40,308 nt of DNA from contig JAKAJH010000028.1 in assembly GCA_021813905.1 (NCBI GenBank), forward strand, positions 1 through 40,308. Reading direction: 5' to 3'. Numbering within the stretch: the first letter of the stretch is position 1; each line of letters begins with the position of its first letter. Positions 6,646 to 15,212 of this stretch are shown here, piece by piece. Origin of the DNA: Bacteroidota bacterium. GTDB lineage: Bacteria; Bacteroidota; Ignavibacteria; UBA10030. The notes beneath the pieces are model-generated. The model was not told the DNA's origin. It saw only the letters and a program-made list of their open reading frames with translations, and ran no database searches. The translations under genes and the position numbers were made by a program.

Positions 6646-9207
6646 CTAGTAATAGTAGCCGCGGTTGCTGCTCTGCTTCGTGAGCTTGATGTCCTGCAGT
6701 TGCGGCGCTTTCACACGGATCTCCAGCCGATATCCCGCCCGGTACCCCATCGGAAACCAGCTGAAGCGCATTTGCCAGCAGTGCAGATCCCGCGTCACGT
6801 CCACCGACGGGATGAAATGCTGATCCGCGACGAAGTCGTAGCTGCCCCCCGTGGCAATCTGCCACTTGTCGGTGAGGTTGAATGACAGCGTGAAGTTCAG
6901 CGACGAAGTGCGGAACTTGTGCCGCGGATCCTGCTGCGACTGCGAGAAAGTGTAGCTCAGCCCGATATTCCATGGGATGCTGAAGTCGGCTTCCTCCCGG
7001 TCGTAAATCGAATAGACCGTCTTCTTCTGTCCGGACGGCAGGTTCTGATTGTCCACCTTATCCTGCTCCTGACGAACGGCGTCGGGAACGCCCGTCTCGC
7101 TACGCTGCTGCTTCTTTTGTGCCTGAAAGCTCGTGCCCAGGCTGATGGAGAAGGAGGTCAAGTCCGCGATGCGGCCCTTCTCCCGGATCAGCAGACGATT
7201 GATACGACCGCCGTAGCCATAGTTGGCGTTAGGGTCGAATTGGTACAGGTTATAGCTTGCCGCACCGCTGACGTTCAGCAGACGCCCCAGGTCGGTCCGA
7301 AAGTTCAGTCCCACCTCGCTGAAGTTCATTGAATCCGCCGCAAAGTCGTACGACACCGTGCCGCCCAGGTTGAGCAGCTGGATCTTTTCCGGCTGGGCGG
7401 AATCGGCTTTCTGATATTTCATCTCAAAGACGTTGCCGATGCCGAACGTGCTGCGCAGGTTGTACTTGGGGATACGCTCGCCGTACACCTGCTTGTTGTA
7501 GAACAGGGACAGTGTCGGCGTCACTGTATGCCGAAGGGCTGTCACCCCGAACACCCGCGGCTGAAACATCCCGAAGAATCGCGTGCTGCTGCTGACGCCC
7601 GCCTGCACCGAACCCATCGTTGTCTGGCCGTGTCCCGTCCGTCGGTCGATGAGGCTGTCGGCAATGTTCCGCACCGGCCGATCCGTCTGCGTGAACTGCC
7701 GATTGTCCTGGAACGACAGCGATGGGGTGATCGTGATCCGACCGACGTGCGGTGAGATGGAAAACGACATGCTCTGCGCAATGGACTGCGTGTTGATCCG
7801 GCTGAAATCGCTTGCCTGGGCCACCGAATCCGTGCTGCCAACGCGGATCGAATCGACGAGCGTCTTCTGCTTGAGGCGATTGTTGGAGAAGTTCGCACTG
7901 TAGTTGAAGCCGAGCATGTCCAGGAAGCTCATCTGATCGGTGGAGGTGCCCGTCAGCCCCCGGGAGGCGGATTTCTTCCGGAACGGGTACACCTGGCTTT
8001 GCGTGAACGAGATCGACGGCAGGCCTTCCCGGATCTCTCCGGTCGTGAGGCTCTGGTCGCGCGAGATGTTGACCGTGAGATAGCGGTTGGACGTTTCCCA
8101 GGTCTTCGAATAAGTCGCGTTCGAGATGATGTTCTGCTGCAGGATCTCGTTCAGGTTGGTGCTGTAATTCTTGAAATAGTTCGCGCTCGCGAACGTAAAG
8201 TCCACGTCCAGGCGGGAGGATGGTGTCAGCGTTTGATGGTGCGTCAGCGCCACGCGGTAGTCGCGCGTTTCACTATAGTCCGGATCTCCCGAATCGCCGA
8301 CATGGCGGTCCGCCACGCGGGCGAAGAGCGAACCCTCGAAGTTGTACCGGAGCTTGTACCGCAGGCTGCTTTCATTCAGCCAGCCACCGCGCGCATAGTA
8401 GTCGAACGCCGTCGAGACATCCAGGTAGTCGCTGATGGCCCAGTAGTAGCCGAAATGACTGAAGTACTGTCCCAGTCGCTGATCGGAGCCGTACGCCGGC
8501 GCGATGATGCCGGAAGCGCGTCCGCCGCGACTCGGAAAAACCCCGAACGGTAGGGCGAACACGGGCACGTCGGCGATGTAGAAGTACACCGGCTCGGCCA
8601 CCACCTGATCGCGCACATAGACTTTCATGCGGGGGCTGCCAAAGTAGAAATGCGGATGCGGCAGATCGCACGTCGTGTAGCGCCCGTCCGCTACGTACAG
8701 GACGTCGGTCTCCACCTTTTTGATCTTCTCGCCCACGTAGTAGCCGTTCTGCATTTCCGTCGTGCCGACGGTGATCCGGCCTTTGCGTGTGCGGAAGTTG
8801 TAGCTCACGCGTTCGCCGTGATAATCTTCTCCGCCGTCTTTGAGGATCGGTCGTCCGAGCGTCGTATCCCGGCGCGTCGTATCCGGCACCCCGTACGCCA
8901 CGAGCGTGGAGGTATCCCAGTTGAGGTCCACTCGCTCCGCTTTGAGACCGACGGTGCGAAATTGGGTCTCACATTTGCCGTACATGTTCATGAAGCGGCT
9001 GCGAACCGAGTAGCTGATCGAGTCTTTGGCCGTGTACGTGACCACCGTATCGATGGAGGAATTGGCCGGACGCGCCGTGGAGTCAGCGGTCGATCGGATC
9101 GCAGCGGAATCCGGCATGGCCGGCGAATGAAGTGTGGAATCGACCGTTTGGCCGGCGGCACGCGCGGAGCAGGCGAGCACAAACGCTATGGTAAGCAGGT
9201 GCCGCAT
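6646..9207 (-). CDS. lptD: LptD-like lipopolysaccharide assembly outer-membrane protein
   Basis: 853-residue protein with a signal peptide (MRHLLTIAFVLACSARAAG, cut near residue 19). The region after it is rich in S, T and D. Around residues 60-200 there is an OstA/LptA-type periplasmic domain, which binds lipopolysaccharide on its way out. The remainder is a large beta-barrel with many alternating aromatic strands and a tyrosine-ending C-terminus (GYYY). The segment PVFALPFGVFPSRGGRASG is typical of the LptD family in Bacteroidota and Chlorobi. I use ATG 9207 because it starts the signal peptide; in-frame extension to 9570 runs through the upstream gene. It is the last gene of a minus-strand run that begins with corrinoid enzymes, 85 nt after the previous gene, so it may also have its own promoter. 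Confidence 0.9.
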   Translation of the reverse strand: MRHLLTIAFVLACSARAAGQTVDSTLHSPAMPDSAAIRSTADSTARPANSSIDTVVTYTAKDSISYSVRSRFMNMYGKCETQFRTVGLKAERVDLNWDTSTLVAYGVPDTTRRDTTLGRPILKDGGEDYHGERVSYNFRTRKGRITVGTTEMQNGYYVGEKIKKVETDVLYVADGRYTTCDLPHPHFYFGSPRMKVYVRDQVVAEPVYFYIADVPVFALPFGVFPSRGGRASGIIAPAYGSDQRLGQYFSHFGYYWAISDYLDVSTAFDYYARGGWLNESSLRYKLRYNFEGSLFARVADRHVGDSGDPDYSETRDYRVALTHHQTLTPSSRLDVDFTFASANYFKNYSTNLNEILQQNIISNATYSKTWETSNRYLTVNISRDQSLTTGEIREGLPSISFTQSQVYPFRKKSASRGLTGTSTDQMSFLDMLGFNYSANFSNNRLKQKTLVDSIRVGSTDSVAQASDFSRINTQSIAQSMSFSISPHVGRITITPSLSFQDNRQFTQTDRPVRNIADSLIDRRTGHGQTTMGSVQAGVSSSTRFFGMFQPRVFGVTALRHTVTPTLSLFYNKQVYGERIPKYNLRSTFGIGNVFEMKYQKADSAQPEKIQLLNLGGTVSYDFAADSMNFSEVGLNFRTDLGRLLNVSGAASYNLYQFDPNANYGYGGRINRLLIREKGRIADLTSFSISLGTSFQAQKKQQRSETGVPDAVRQEQDKVDNQNLPSGQKKTVYSIYDREEADFSIPWNIGLSYTFSQSQQDPRHKFRTSSLNFTLSFNLTDKWQIATGGSYDFVADQHFIPSVDVTRDLHCWQMRFSWFPMGYRAGYRLEIRVKAPQLQDIKLTKQSSNRGYYY

Positions 9208-9292
9208 CAACGGCTGGTGGTCATCGGACGTGACGGGAAACGATAGAAGATAGGAAAAAATGCCCTGCTTCGCACCGGCCCGGAGAACCGGT

Positions 9293-9829
9293 CTATCGGC
9301 CCGGACCGAACGAGCCGAGCTGTACGACAAGCAGGAATCCCCCGAGCGGATGGACGCCGTTGACGCTGGCGTATGCGTAGGCGCCGACACCGGCAAACGA
9401 GGTAAAGCGGCAGAAGGCCTGTGCCTCCAGAGGAAGCGAAATGCCGGACCGCGTCTCTTCGGGTCCCCCCTGGTCGGTCGTCGATCGGATGACGCCGAGC
9501 CCTGCCCCAGCCGAGAGTCGCCAATTGCCGAAGGACCAGAGCGGACCGTACAGGATCCCGTAGTCCGCAAGCTTGTACGTGGTTTGCGACGGACTGATCC
9601 GGCGGACGGTGGGATTCTCGTTGGTGGCGCCGATGATGCGTCCGGAGATGATCGAGCGGTCGAGCTGATAGCAGTAGTCCATGCCGGCGCTCATGCCCAG
9701 TACACCGCCGTGCGCAGCAGGTCCCGCGCCCATCGACACCCACCAGGGGTGGTCTGCTTGCTGGCCGAAGGCCCCGACAGGAGCAACGATGAGCAGAAGA
9801 ACGATCGAGCGCAGCCGGCGAATCGTCAT
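9293..9829 (-). CDS. Small outer-membrane beta-barrel-like protein
   Basis: 178 residues from ATG 9829: a short signal peptide (TIRRLRS then a hydrophobic core, cut after AFG near residue 22) and then alternating hydrophobic strands with many Gly and aromatic residues (for example LEAQAFCRFTSFAGVGAYAY). This is the look of an 8- to 10-strand outer-membrane barrel, but no specific family is recognised. An alternative ATG at 9847 lies 4 nt after the stop of the homocysteine methyltransferase gene and would couple translation; neither start has a good ribosome binding site. It sits between the methionine-type genes and lptD. Its link to either is unknown. Confidence 0.7.
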   Translation of the reverse strand: MTIRRLRSIVLLLIVAPVGAFGQQADHPWWVSMGAGPAAHGGVLGMSAGMDYCYQLDRSIISGRIIGATNENPTVRRISPSQTTYKLADYGILYGPLWSFGNWRLSAGAGLGVIRSTTDQGGPEETRSGISLPLEAQAFCRFTSFAGVGAYAYASVNGVHPLGGFLLVVQLGSFGPGR

Positions 9830-9851
9830 GAGCGGGAGCAATGACATACGA

Positions 9852-10739
9852 TCAGTGACGCGCATGGGCATCCACCAGTTCCCGGATCTTGTGAATGTGC
9901 GACGGACCGGTGCCACAGCAACCGCCGATGATGTTTACGCCGGCATCGACGATCCGCTGCGCTTTGGGGGCCATGACATCCGGCGTTTCCCGGTAGACAG
10001 ACCGGCCGTCATCCCACTCCGGAATGCCGGCGTTCGCCTGCGCAACAATCGGCAGCGACGTCAACGGACGCATTTCGTGAACGATCTCGATCATCTCGTC
10101 GAACCCCTTGCCGCAGTTCGCCCCGAGCGCATCCGCTCCGGCATCGGTCAGGCGCTGAACCGCCGACGCGATGTCCACGCCCCACATGGTGCGCAGGCCG
10201 GCCTTTCCTTTCTCAAATGTCATCGTTGAAACCACAGGCAAACCGGTCTTTTCTTTCGCCGCGCGAACGGCGACCTCCGCTTCCTCCAGCGCCATCATGG
10301 TTTCGACAAAGAAGACGTCCACGCCTCCTTCGGCGAGCGCGAGAGCGAGTTCGGCGAAGATGTCGTACGCCTCGTCCGCCGTGCGCGGTCCCAGTGGCTC
10401 CAGAATGTCTCCGGTCGGCCCCATCGATCCGGCGACGAACTTTCCCGCCGGCCGGACGGCGCAAGCCAGCTCGGCAGCCTTCCGTCCGAACTCCGCCACG
10501 CGATGCTCGAAGCCGTGCATAGCCAGCCGCGACCGATGACCGCCGAACGAATTCGTTTCGACGAGATCGGATCCCGCCGCATAGTACCCCGCATAAATCG
10601 ACCGGACCTCGTCCGGATGCGAGACATTGAATTCCTCCGGACATGCGCCGGAGGGCAGATTGCGCTTCTGCAACTCCGTTCCCATGGCACCGTCCGAAAC
10701 GAGCAGACGGCCCGAGCTCAGCGATTCAAGAAATGTCAT
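9852..10739 (-). CDS. Homocysteine S-methyltransferase (stand-alone MetH N-terminal-type domain)
   Basis: 295 residues forming a single homocysteine methyltransferase barrel. The three zinc-binding cysteines are present: Cys209 in GANCGKG and Cys274-Cys275 in GGCCGTGP. The N-terminus has the family motif DGAMGTELQ (16-24) and ETNSFGG (61-67). The enzyme moves a methyl group to homocysteine and so makes methionine. In MetH this is domain 1; here it is a separate protein. Its ATG overlaps the stop of the corrinoid protein gene by 4 nt (ATGA), so the two are translated together, which makes the methylated corrinoid protein the likely donor. A betaine- or S-methylmethionine-dependent enzyme would not need the neighbours and is less likely. 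Confidence 0.9.
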   Translation of the reverse strand: MTFLESLSSGRLLVSDGAMGTELQKRNLPSGACPEEFNVSHPDEVRSIYAGYYAAGSDLVETNSFGGHRSRLAMHGFEHRVAEFGRKAAELACAVRPAGKFVAGSMGPTGDILEPLGPRTADEAYDIFAELALALAEGGVDVFFVETMMALEEAEVAVRAAKEKTGLPVVSTMTFEKGKAGLRTMWGVDIASAVQRLTDAGADALGANCGKGFDEMIEIVHEMRPLTSLPIVAQANAGIPEWDDGRSVYRETPDVMAPKAQRIVDAGVNIIGGCCGTGPSHIHKIRELVDAHARH

Positions 10740-11386
10740 GACCGTTCCGTCGCTCTGATGCCGAGGAGGGCTTTCGCCTTCTCGACCGCTTCCGAAGCAT
10801 TCTTTGCATACGCGTCAGCCCCGACCGCGGTCGCAAAGGCCGCCGAGACGGGGGCGCCCCCCACCATTGTGCGCGCCGCGATACCTTCCTCTTTCAGTCG
10901 GTCGATCACCGTCCTCATGTATCCCATCGTCGTGGTCAGGAGCGCCGACATGCCGAGGATGTGCGCGCCTTCCCGCCGGATGACGTCGATGAACTTTTCC
11001 ACCCGAACGTCCACGCCGAGGTCGACCACCTTGAATCCGGCTCCACGGAGCATCATCGAAACGATATTCTTGCCGATGTCGTGGATATCGCCCTTCACGG
11101 TCCCGATGACGACAACACCTGTTTCTTTCACGTTCGCCGCCGCAAGGATCGGTTCGAGGATGGCAAGTGACGCTTTCATGGCGCGGGCGGAGATGAGCAC
11201 TTCGGGTACGAAGATGATGTTGTCGCGGAACCGCACGCCGACCACGTCCATCCCCGGCACAAGCCCCCGATCCAGCACCTCTTTCGCGCCGGCACCTTCG
11301 GCCAGCAGTTGGCGCGTGAGCTCCTCGCACCGGTCCTTGCTGCCTTCGATCACCGCCGCCGAGAGTCGGGCAAACAATTCATTCAT
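10736..11386 (-). CDS. Corrinoid (cobalamin-binding) methyl carrier protein
   Basis: 216 residues. The N-terminal half is the helical cap of methionine-synthase-like B12 proteins, including GMDVVGVRF and the family signature FVPEVLISARAM. The C-terminal half is the Rossmann B12-binding domain with the base-off ligand motif D100-x-H102-x-x-G105 in GDIHDIGKN, then SALLTTTM and GGAPV. This is the architecture of corrinoid proteins MtaC, MtbC and MttC and of MetH domains 2 and 3. The start at 11386 follows AGGAG by 7 nt. The gene overlaps both neighbours by 4 nt. It should shuttle the methyl group between the UroD-type methyltransferase and homocysteine. Confidence 0.92.
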   Translation of the reverse strand: MNELFARLSAAVIEGSKDRCEELTRQLLAEGAGAKEVLDRGLVPGMDVVGVRFRDNIIFVPEVLISARAMKASLAILEPILAAANVKETGVVVIGTVKGDIHDIGKNIVSMMLRGAGFKVVDLGVDVRVEKFIDVIRREGAHILGMSALLTTTMGYMRTVIDRLKEEGIAARTMVGGAPVSAAFATAVGADAYAKNASEAVEKAKALLGIRATERS

Positions 11387-12045
11387 CCCACCACTCCTGG
11401 CCCTTCCGTGCATTCCCGCAGGCCAAACACCCCCGACAGGGACTTCTGCGGAAGCATAAAATACGTATCCGTCAGCGAGATTCCAATCTCTTCCGCCCGG
11501 AGCATCGGCAACAGCACCGACTGGTCGCGGATCGGCCAGCGGGTGTATCCCGGCGAGAACCGGTACGCAACTTCGCAAGTCCGCTCACGCGCCCGTTGGT
11601 CCAGCTCGGTCCGAAGCGCGGCAAGCACGCCATCTGCCAGCGCCGATGCGACGCCGTCGAAAAAGTACGCTTCGGAGAAATCCTCGACCGAGCGCCGTTC
11701 CTGTTCGCGGTCCACCTCCTCGCCGAGCGTGAGCGCGAAGCAGGCCGCCCACCGGGAGGCATGGAGCAGTCGGGCGATGCCTTCGCCGTGGAATTCGGTT
11801 CCACCCTCCAGCCGTGCGGTCCCGCGCCCGAGATCAACCTGCGCCACCGGGGCGATGAGAAATCGATACCGCGGCTTGATGATTTTGCGGAGCTGTGCAA
11901 GCAATTCCCGCGTCAGCTCCTGCATGGTGGAAAACTTGTCAGACGAGCGGCGGATCTTCAGGAACCGGCAGGCGACGTCCTCGGAGAACGGCACCGCGTC
12001 CGGGGAGAGCCAGCGCGTGATGATCTCGGGCCCAGATGCGGTCAC
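11383..12045 (-). CDS. Stand-alone methionine synthase activation-domain protein
   Basis: 220 residues resembling the AdoMet-binding reactivation domain at the C-terminus of MetH. The AdoMet motif R-x-x-x-G-Y is present as RFSPGY (162-167), followed by the conserved segment IGISLTDTYFMLPQKS (188-201) and a final SGVFGL. In MetH this domain remethylates cobalamin that has become oxidised to the Co(II) form, using AdoMet and an electron donor. The start is taken as GTG 12045, which overlaps the TGA of the RACo-type gene (GTGA). The ORF upstream of it lies inside that gene in another frame. As a separate protein beside a second activator it suggests two routes of reactivation, or one combined route. 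Confidence 0.87.
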   Translation of the reverse strand: MTASGPEIITRWLSPDAVPFSEDVACRFLKIRRSSDKFSTMQELTRELLAQLRKIIKPRYRFLIAPVAQVDLGRGTARLEGGTEFHGEGIARLLHASRWAACFALTLGEEVDREQERRSVEDFSEAYFFDGVASALADGVLAALRTELDQRARERTCEVAYRFSPGYTRWPIRDQSVLLPMLRAEEIGISLTDTYFMLPQKSLSGVFGLRECTEGPGVVG

Positions 12046-13886
12046 AACCGGTCCGGAAAGAGCATCGAGTTGACGAACACGTCCTGGAAGTCCGGCTTTT
12101 CGGAGATCTCCACGTATCCGACATCGCGGCTGAGGCGCTCCGCCTTTTCCCGCGCCTGCCGGGAGAGCAGCACCGCCTCGGCCCCTGCCAGGGCGGCATT
12201 GCCGATGAACCGCACGCGCTCTTCGGGAACCGGCGGCAGGAGCCCGCAATCGACCGCATCCTTACCGCGCACGTGGTTGCCGAACGCTCCGGCGATGGAG
12301 ACGGTGGCGATCTGCCCGGCGTCGACGTTCAGCTCTTTCATCAGCATGCGGATACCGGTGGCGATGGCGCTCTTGGCGAGCTGAACTTCCCGCACATCTT
12401 TTTGGGTGAGAAGGATGGAACGGTCCGCATCGATGCGGGCAATAGCGATGTCGTTCACGCCGGTCTCGCGGGGAATAAGCCGCCGGCGAAGCGCGGGCGG
12501 AACGCTTCCCGGCAGCTGATCGGCGGCCCGGATGCGTCCCGACGGATCGATCACCCCCGCACGGTAGAACTCGCAGACAAGATCGAGGAGGCCCGAGCCG
12601 CAAATGCCGACAGGTTCCACGCCGCCGATGGTGCGGATCTGCAGGTCGCCATCCACGATCTCCGCCCGCTCGATGGCACCGCGGGCTGCGCGCATCCCCC
12701 ACTCGATGTAGGCCCCTTCCCATGCGGGACCCGCCGGCGACGAGGCACACACCATCCGCGAGCGCGAACCGAGCACCATCTCTCCGTTGGTTCCGATATC
12801 GACCGCGAGATGGATCGCATCCTTGTCATCGATATCCAGCACTGTCAGGACGCCGGTGATGTCCGCACCGACGAAGCTGGCGAGATTGGGAAGAACGTAG
12901 ACGCTTCCGCCGGGATGGATGTCGAATCCGAGTTCACGGGCGGACACCAGCGCCGGTCCCTGGAACGCCGGTGCGTACGGCTTGGAGGCGACGTTGCGCG
13001 GATCGATCTTCAGGAGAAAATGTTGCATGACGGTGTTTCCCACCGCCACGATGCGCACGATCCGATTGCGGGCGATGGCGGCCTCTTCGCACATGAGACC
13101 GATCATCGCGTTGATCTCTTTCACGATCATCCGGTGCATCAGCTCGAGGCCGCCCGGATGTTCGATTGTGTACTGAATGCGGGAGATAACGTCGGCGCCC
13201 TGCGCCTTTTGCGGATTCAGCGCCGTGCCGATGGCGCGCGTCTCTCCTGTCTGCAGGTCAAGAAGCTTTGCCGCGACCGTGGTGGTGCCGACATCCACTG
13301 CCACGCCGAAGAGTCCGGCAGCCGTCGGCGGTTCAACGGCGAGGAGCGCTTGTCCGTCCACAATGGCGGAGACGCCGAACTTCGAGTCACGGAGAACAGC
13401 CGGCGCTGCGCGGACCGCGTCCAGGTCGAACCGGTCCACCCGCGCGTGCTGTCGTGCGAGCGCATCCTGCAGCTGCTCGAAATCGAAGTACTTCTCGCTC
13501 AGCGTCGGCTCGGGGAGCTGCACGGAGACCTTCCGTACATCGGGATCGAGCGGGAAATGCCCCCGCCGCCCTTCGACCATGATCTGGTCGCCGAACGTTT
13601 GCGATCCTTCCGGAACGACGCAGACGCACGGGCCGGTGATCTGCGCCTGGCAGGAGAGTCGCGTTCCCCGGGAGCGATCACGCGCCGAAAGCAGCTCCTC
13701 CTCGACACGCGAGAGCGGCGAGAGTCCTTCATGCGCCTGGACTTTGCATTTGCCGCAGGTGCCGATGCCGGCGCAGGTGGATTCGATGACGATTCCGAGC
13801 TCCAGCGCTGCGTCGCGCAGATTGGTGCCCGTCTCGAAATGACCGGTCTTCTTGCCCGGAAGGAACAGGACCTTGTGGAGGGTCAT
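12042..13886 (-). CDS. RACo/RamA-type ATP-dependent corrinoid activator with [2Fe-2S] domain
   Basis: 614 residues. The N-terminal ferredoxin-like domain has a plant-type [2Fe-2S] pattern with Cys38, Cys44, Cys47 and Cys79 (TCAGIGTCGKC and RLSCQ). After a linker comes an ASKHA-fold ATPase (DUF4445-like): GVAVDVGTTTVAAKLLDL near 230, AVGNTVMQH near 320, AVDIGTNGEM, and SIAGAFGNH near the C-terminus. Such activators use ATP to drive one-electron reduction of inactive Co(II) corrinoid proteins to Co(I). The chosen ATG at 13886 begins the ferredoxin domain and lies 4 nt after the UroD-type gene. It is usually found next to corrinoid methyltransferases, as here. RamA-type enzymes carry 4Fe-4S clusters instead, so RACo is the closer match. 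Confidence 0.9.
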   Translation of the reverse strand: MTLHKVLFLPGKKTGHFETGTNLRDAALELGIVIESTCAGIGTCGKCKVQAHEGLSPLSRVEEELLSARDRSRGTRLSCQAQITGPCVCVVPEGSQTFGDQIMVEGRRGHFPLDPDVRKVSVQLPEPTLSEKYFDFEQLQDALARQHARVDRFDLDAVRAAPAVLRDSKFGVSAIVDGQALLAVEPPTAAGLFGVAVDVGTTTVAAKLLDLQTGETRAIGTALNPQKAQGADVISRIQYTIEHPGGLELMHRMIVKEINAMIGLMCEEAAIARNRIVRIVAVGNTVMQHFLLKIDPRNVASKPYAPAFQGPALVSARELGFDIHPGGSVYVLPNLASFVGADITGVLTVLDIDDKDAIHLAVDIGTNGEMVLGSRSRMVCASSPAGPAWEGAYIEWGMRAARGAIERAEIVDGDLQIRTIGGVEPVGICGSGLLDLVCEFYRAGVIDPSGRIRAADQLPGSVPPALRRRLIPRETGVNDIAIARIDADRSILLTQKDVREVQLAKSAIATGIRMLMKELNVDAGQIATVSIAGAFGNHVRGKDAVDCGLLPPVPEERVRFIGNAALAGAEAVLLSRQAREKAERLSRDVGYVEISEKPDFQDVFVNSMLFPDRL

Positions 13887-13890
13887 GCGG

Positions 13891-15066
13891 TCAGTACCGG
13901 CCCAGCTCTTCGGCGAGCGGAGCCAGGAGTTCGATGTTCTGCGGCGGCGTATGCGGCGCAATGGAGCAGGCCGAGCTCAGGATGTAGCCTCCGCCGGGTT
14001 TTCCGACCTCGAGCCGGTGGCGTACATCAGCCCGCACGTGCTCCAGATCGGCCTGGAGCAGCGTATTGACCGGATCGATGTTTCCTTTGATGAACGTCTT
14101 TCCGTGCAGCGTCCTCTTCGCTTCTTCCAGCTCCACGGTTCCCAGCGGCGGCGGATCCAGCGTATCGATGCCGTTGGTGCCGGTCTGCATCATCAGGTCG
14201 AGCCGGTCGCCGATGCTTCCACACGTGTGCGTGTAGACAGGGAGTTCGAATTGTTCCCGGATGCCGGTCACGATGCGACGTTCGTACGGCAGCACGAATT
14301 GCTCGTAATGCTGTCGCGAGATCAATCCCGCCCCGGCGAACGCGGACGAAATGAGGATGGCATCCACACCCAACGCCGCCTGTCGACGGCCGAGGTCGAT
14401 CGCACCGTCCGTGAGCCGGTCCAGACATGCGTGCACCTTGCCCGGATCGTCGATGATCGCCATCAGGGCGTGTTCGTAATTCAGCAATTCGAGGAATTGC
14501 GACCAGGGGGAGAACACTTCCGAATGCACCGAAATCGTGTCGCCCACCCGCCGCTTCACCGCGCGGATGGTGTCGCCGTGATACGGCGGGAAGAAGTCGC
14601 TGTCCGGACGCGAGTCCGTATCGAATCCCCACGTGTACGGATAGGTGATATCCGTCATGTCCCACGGCTCGACGTAGAACAGATGTTCAGGTTCGATCTC
14701 ACCGAACGTGGGGAAGAAACGCGTTCCGTCGGCCTGATAATAGTGGGGATTGTCATCATCCGGAACGACGGAGTAGTTGCCGTTCTTCCATCGGACGATC
14801 GTTTCCCCCTCACCCCGTTCGATCGTGCGGACGTGCCGCTCGAAATCGGGGTCGCGCCCCGGGAGATTGATCAGAATGCCGTCGAACCGGTAGCGCTGCT
14901 GGAGCCGGACGAGGGCTTCGGCGAAGGATTCCGAGCGGTACCAGATATCCACCGGCGGAATGCCGGCGTGCAGAAAGTAGTGGCCGATGGAGAGCTGCGA
15001 CATCACCGGGACGCGATCGGGCGTTCCCAGTTGCATCGCCTGTCGGATGCGTTCTTTGGAAGTCAT
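13891..15066 (-). CDS. UroD-family corrinoid-dependent methyltransferase
   Basis: 391 residues in the uroporphyrinogen decarboxylase/MtaA fold. The zinc motif of the methyltransferase branch is present: His280-x-Cys282 in HTCGSIGD and a distal Cys367 in SSACSIAP. The substrate-carboxylate arginines of true HemE near the N-terminus are not evident, so tetrapyrrole synthesis is unlikely. Members of this branch move methyl groups between corrinoid proteins and thiols, or demethylate methoxy and methyl-halide compounds. It heads the operon and should load the corrinoid protein encoded downstream. The donor cannot be read from the sequence. The start at 15066 gives the usual TSKERIRQAM N-terminus. 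No clear promoter or SAM riboswitch was found in the 146-nt gap to the divergent gene. Confidence 0.88.
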   Translation of the reverse strand: MTSKERIRQAMQLGTPDRVPVMSQLSIGHYFLHAGIPPVDIWYRSESFAEALVRLQQRYRFDGILINLPGRDPDFERHVRTIERGEGETIVRWKNGNYSVVPDDDNPHYYQADGTRFFPTFGEIEPEHLFYVEPWDMTDITYPYTWGFDTDSRPDSDFFPPYHGDTIRAVKRRVGDTISVHSEVFSPWSQFLELLNYEHALMAIIDDPGKVHACLDRLTDGAIDLGRRQAALGVDAILISSAFAGAGLISRQHYEQFVLPYERRIVTGIREQFELPVYTHTCGSIGDRLDLMMQTGTNGIDTLDPPPLGTVELEEAKRTLHGKTFIKGNIDPVNTLLQADLEHVRADVRHRLEVGKPGGGYILSSACSIAPHTPPQNIELLAPLAEELGRY

Positions 15067-15212
15067 TGGTCCAATATTGCCAACATCGGATCGAAACGCA
15101 AGGTGCCCGTCAGCATCCGCAACCTTTTTGCCGGCCGAAAGGTATACAAAGAGGGAGCGGCAAGACATGAAGCGGCCGGAGTCGCTGCACAACATTCGTC
15201 TGGAGATCAGCC

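Noticed and set aside
9208-9570. N-terminal extension of lptD
   Set aside because: It lies in the wrong frame over the small outer-membrane gene and would bury the signal peptide.
13891-15066. Uroporphyrinogen decarboxylase (HemE) for heme synthesis
   Set aside because: It has the zinc His-x-Cys...Cys motif of the methyltransferase branch and sits with corrinoid genes.
15067-15212. SAM or cobalamin riboswitch before the corrinoid operon
   Set aside because: Only 146 nt are available and none of the conserved riboswitch core sequences was recognised.
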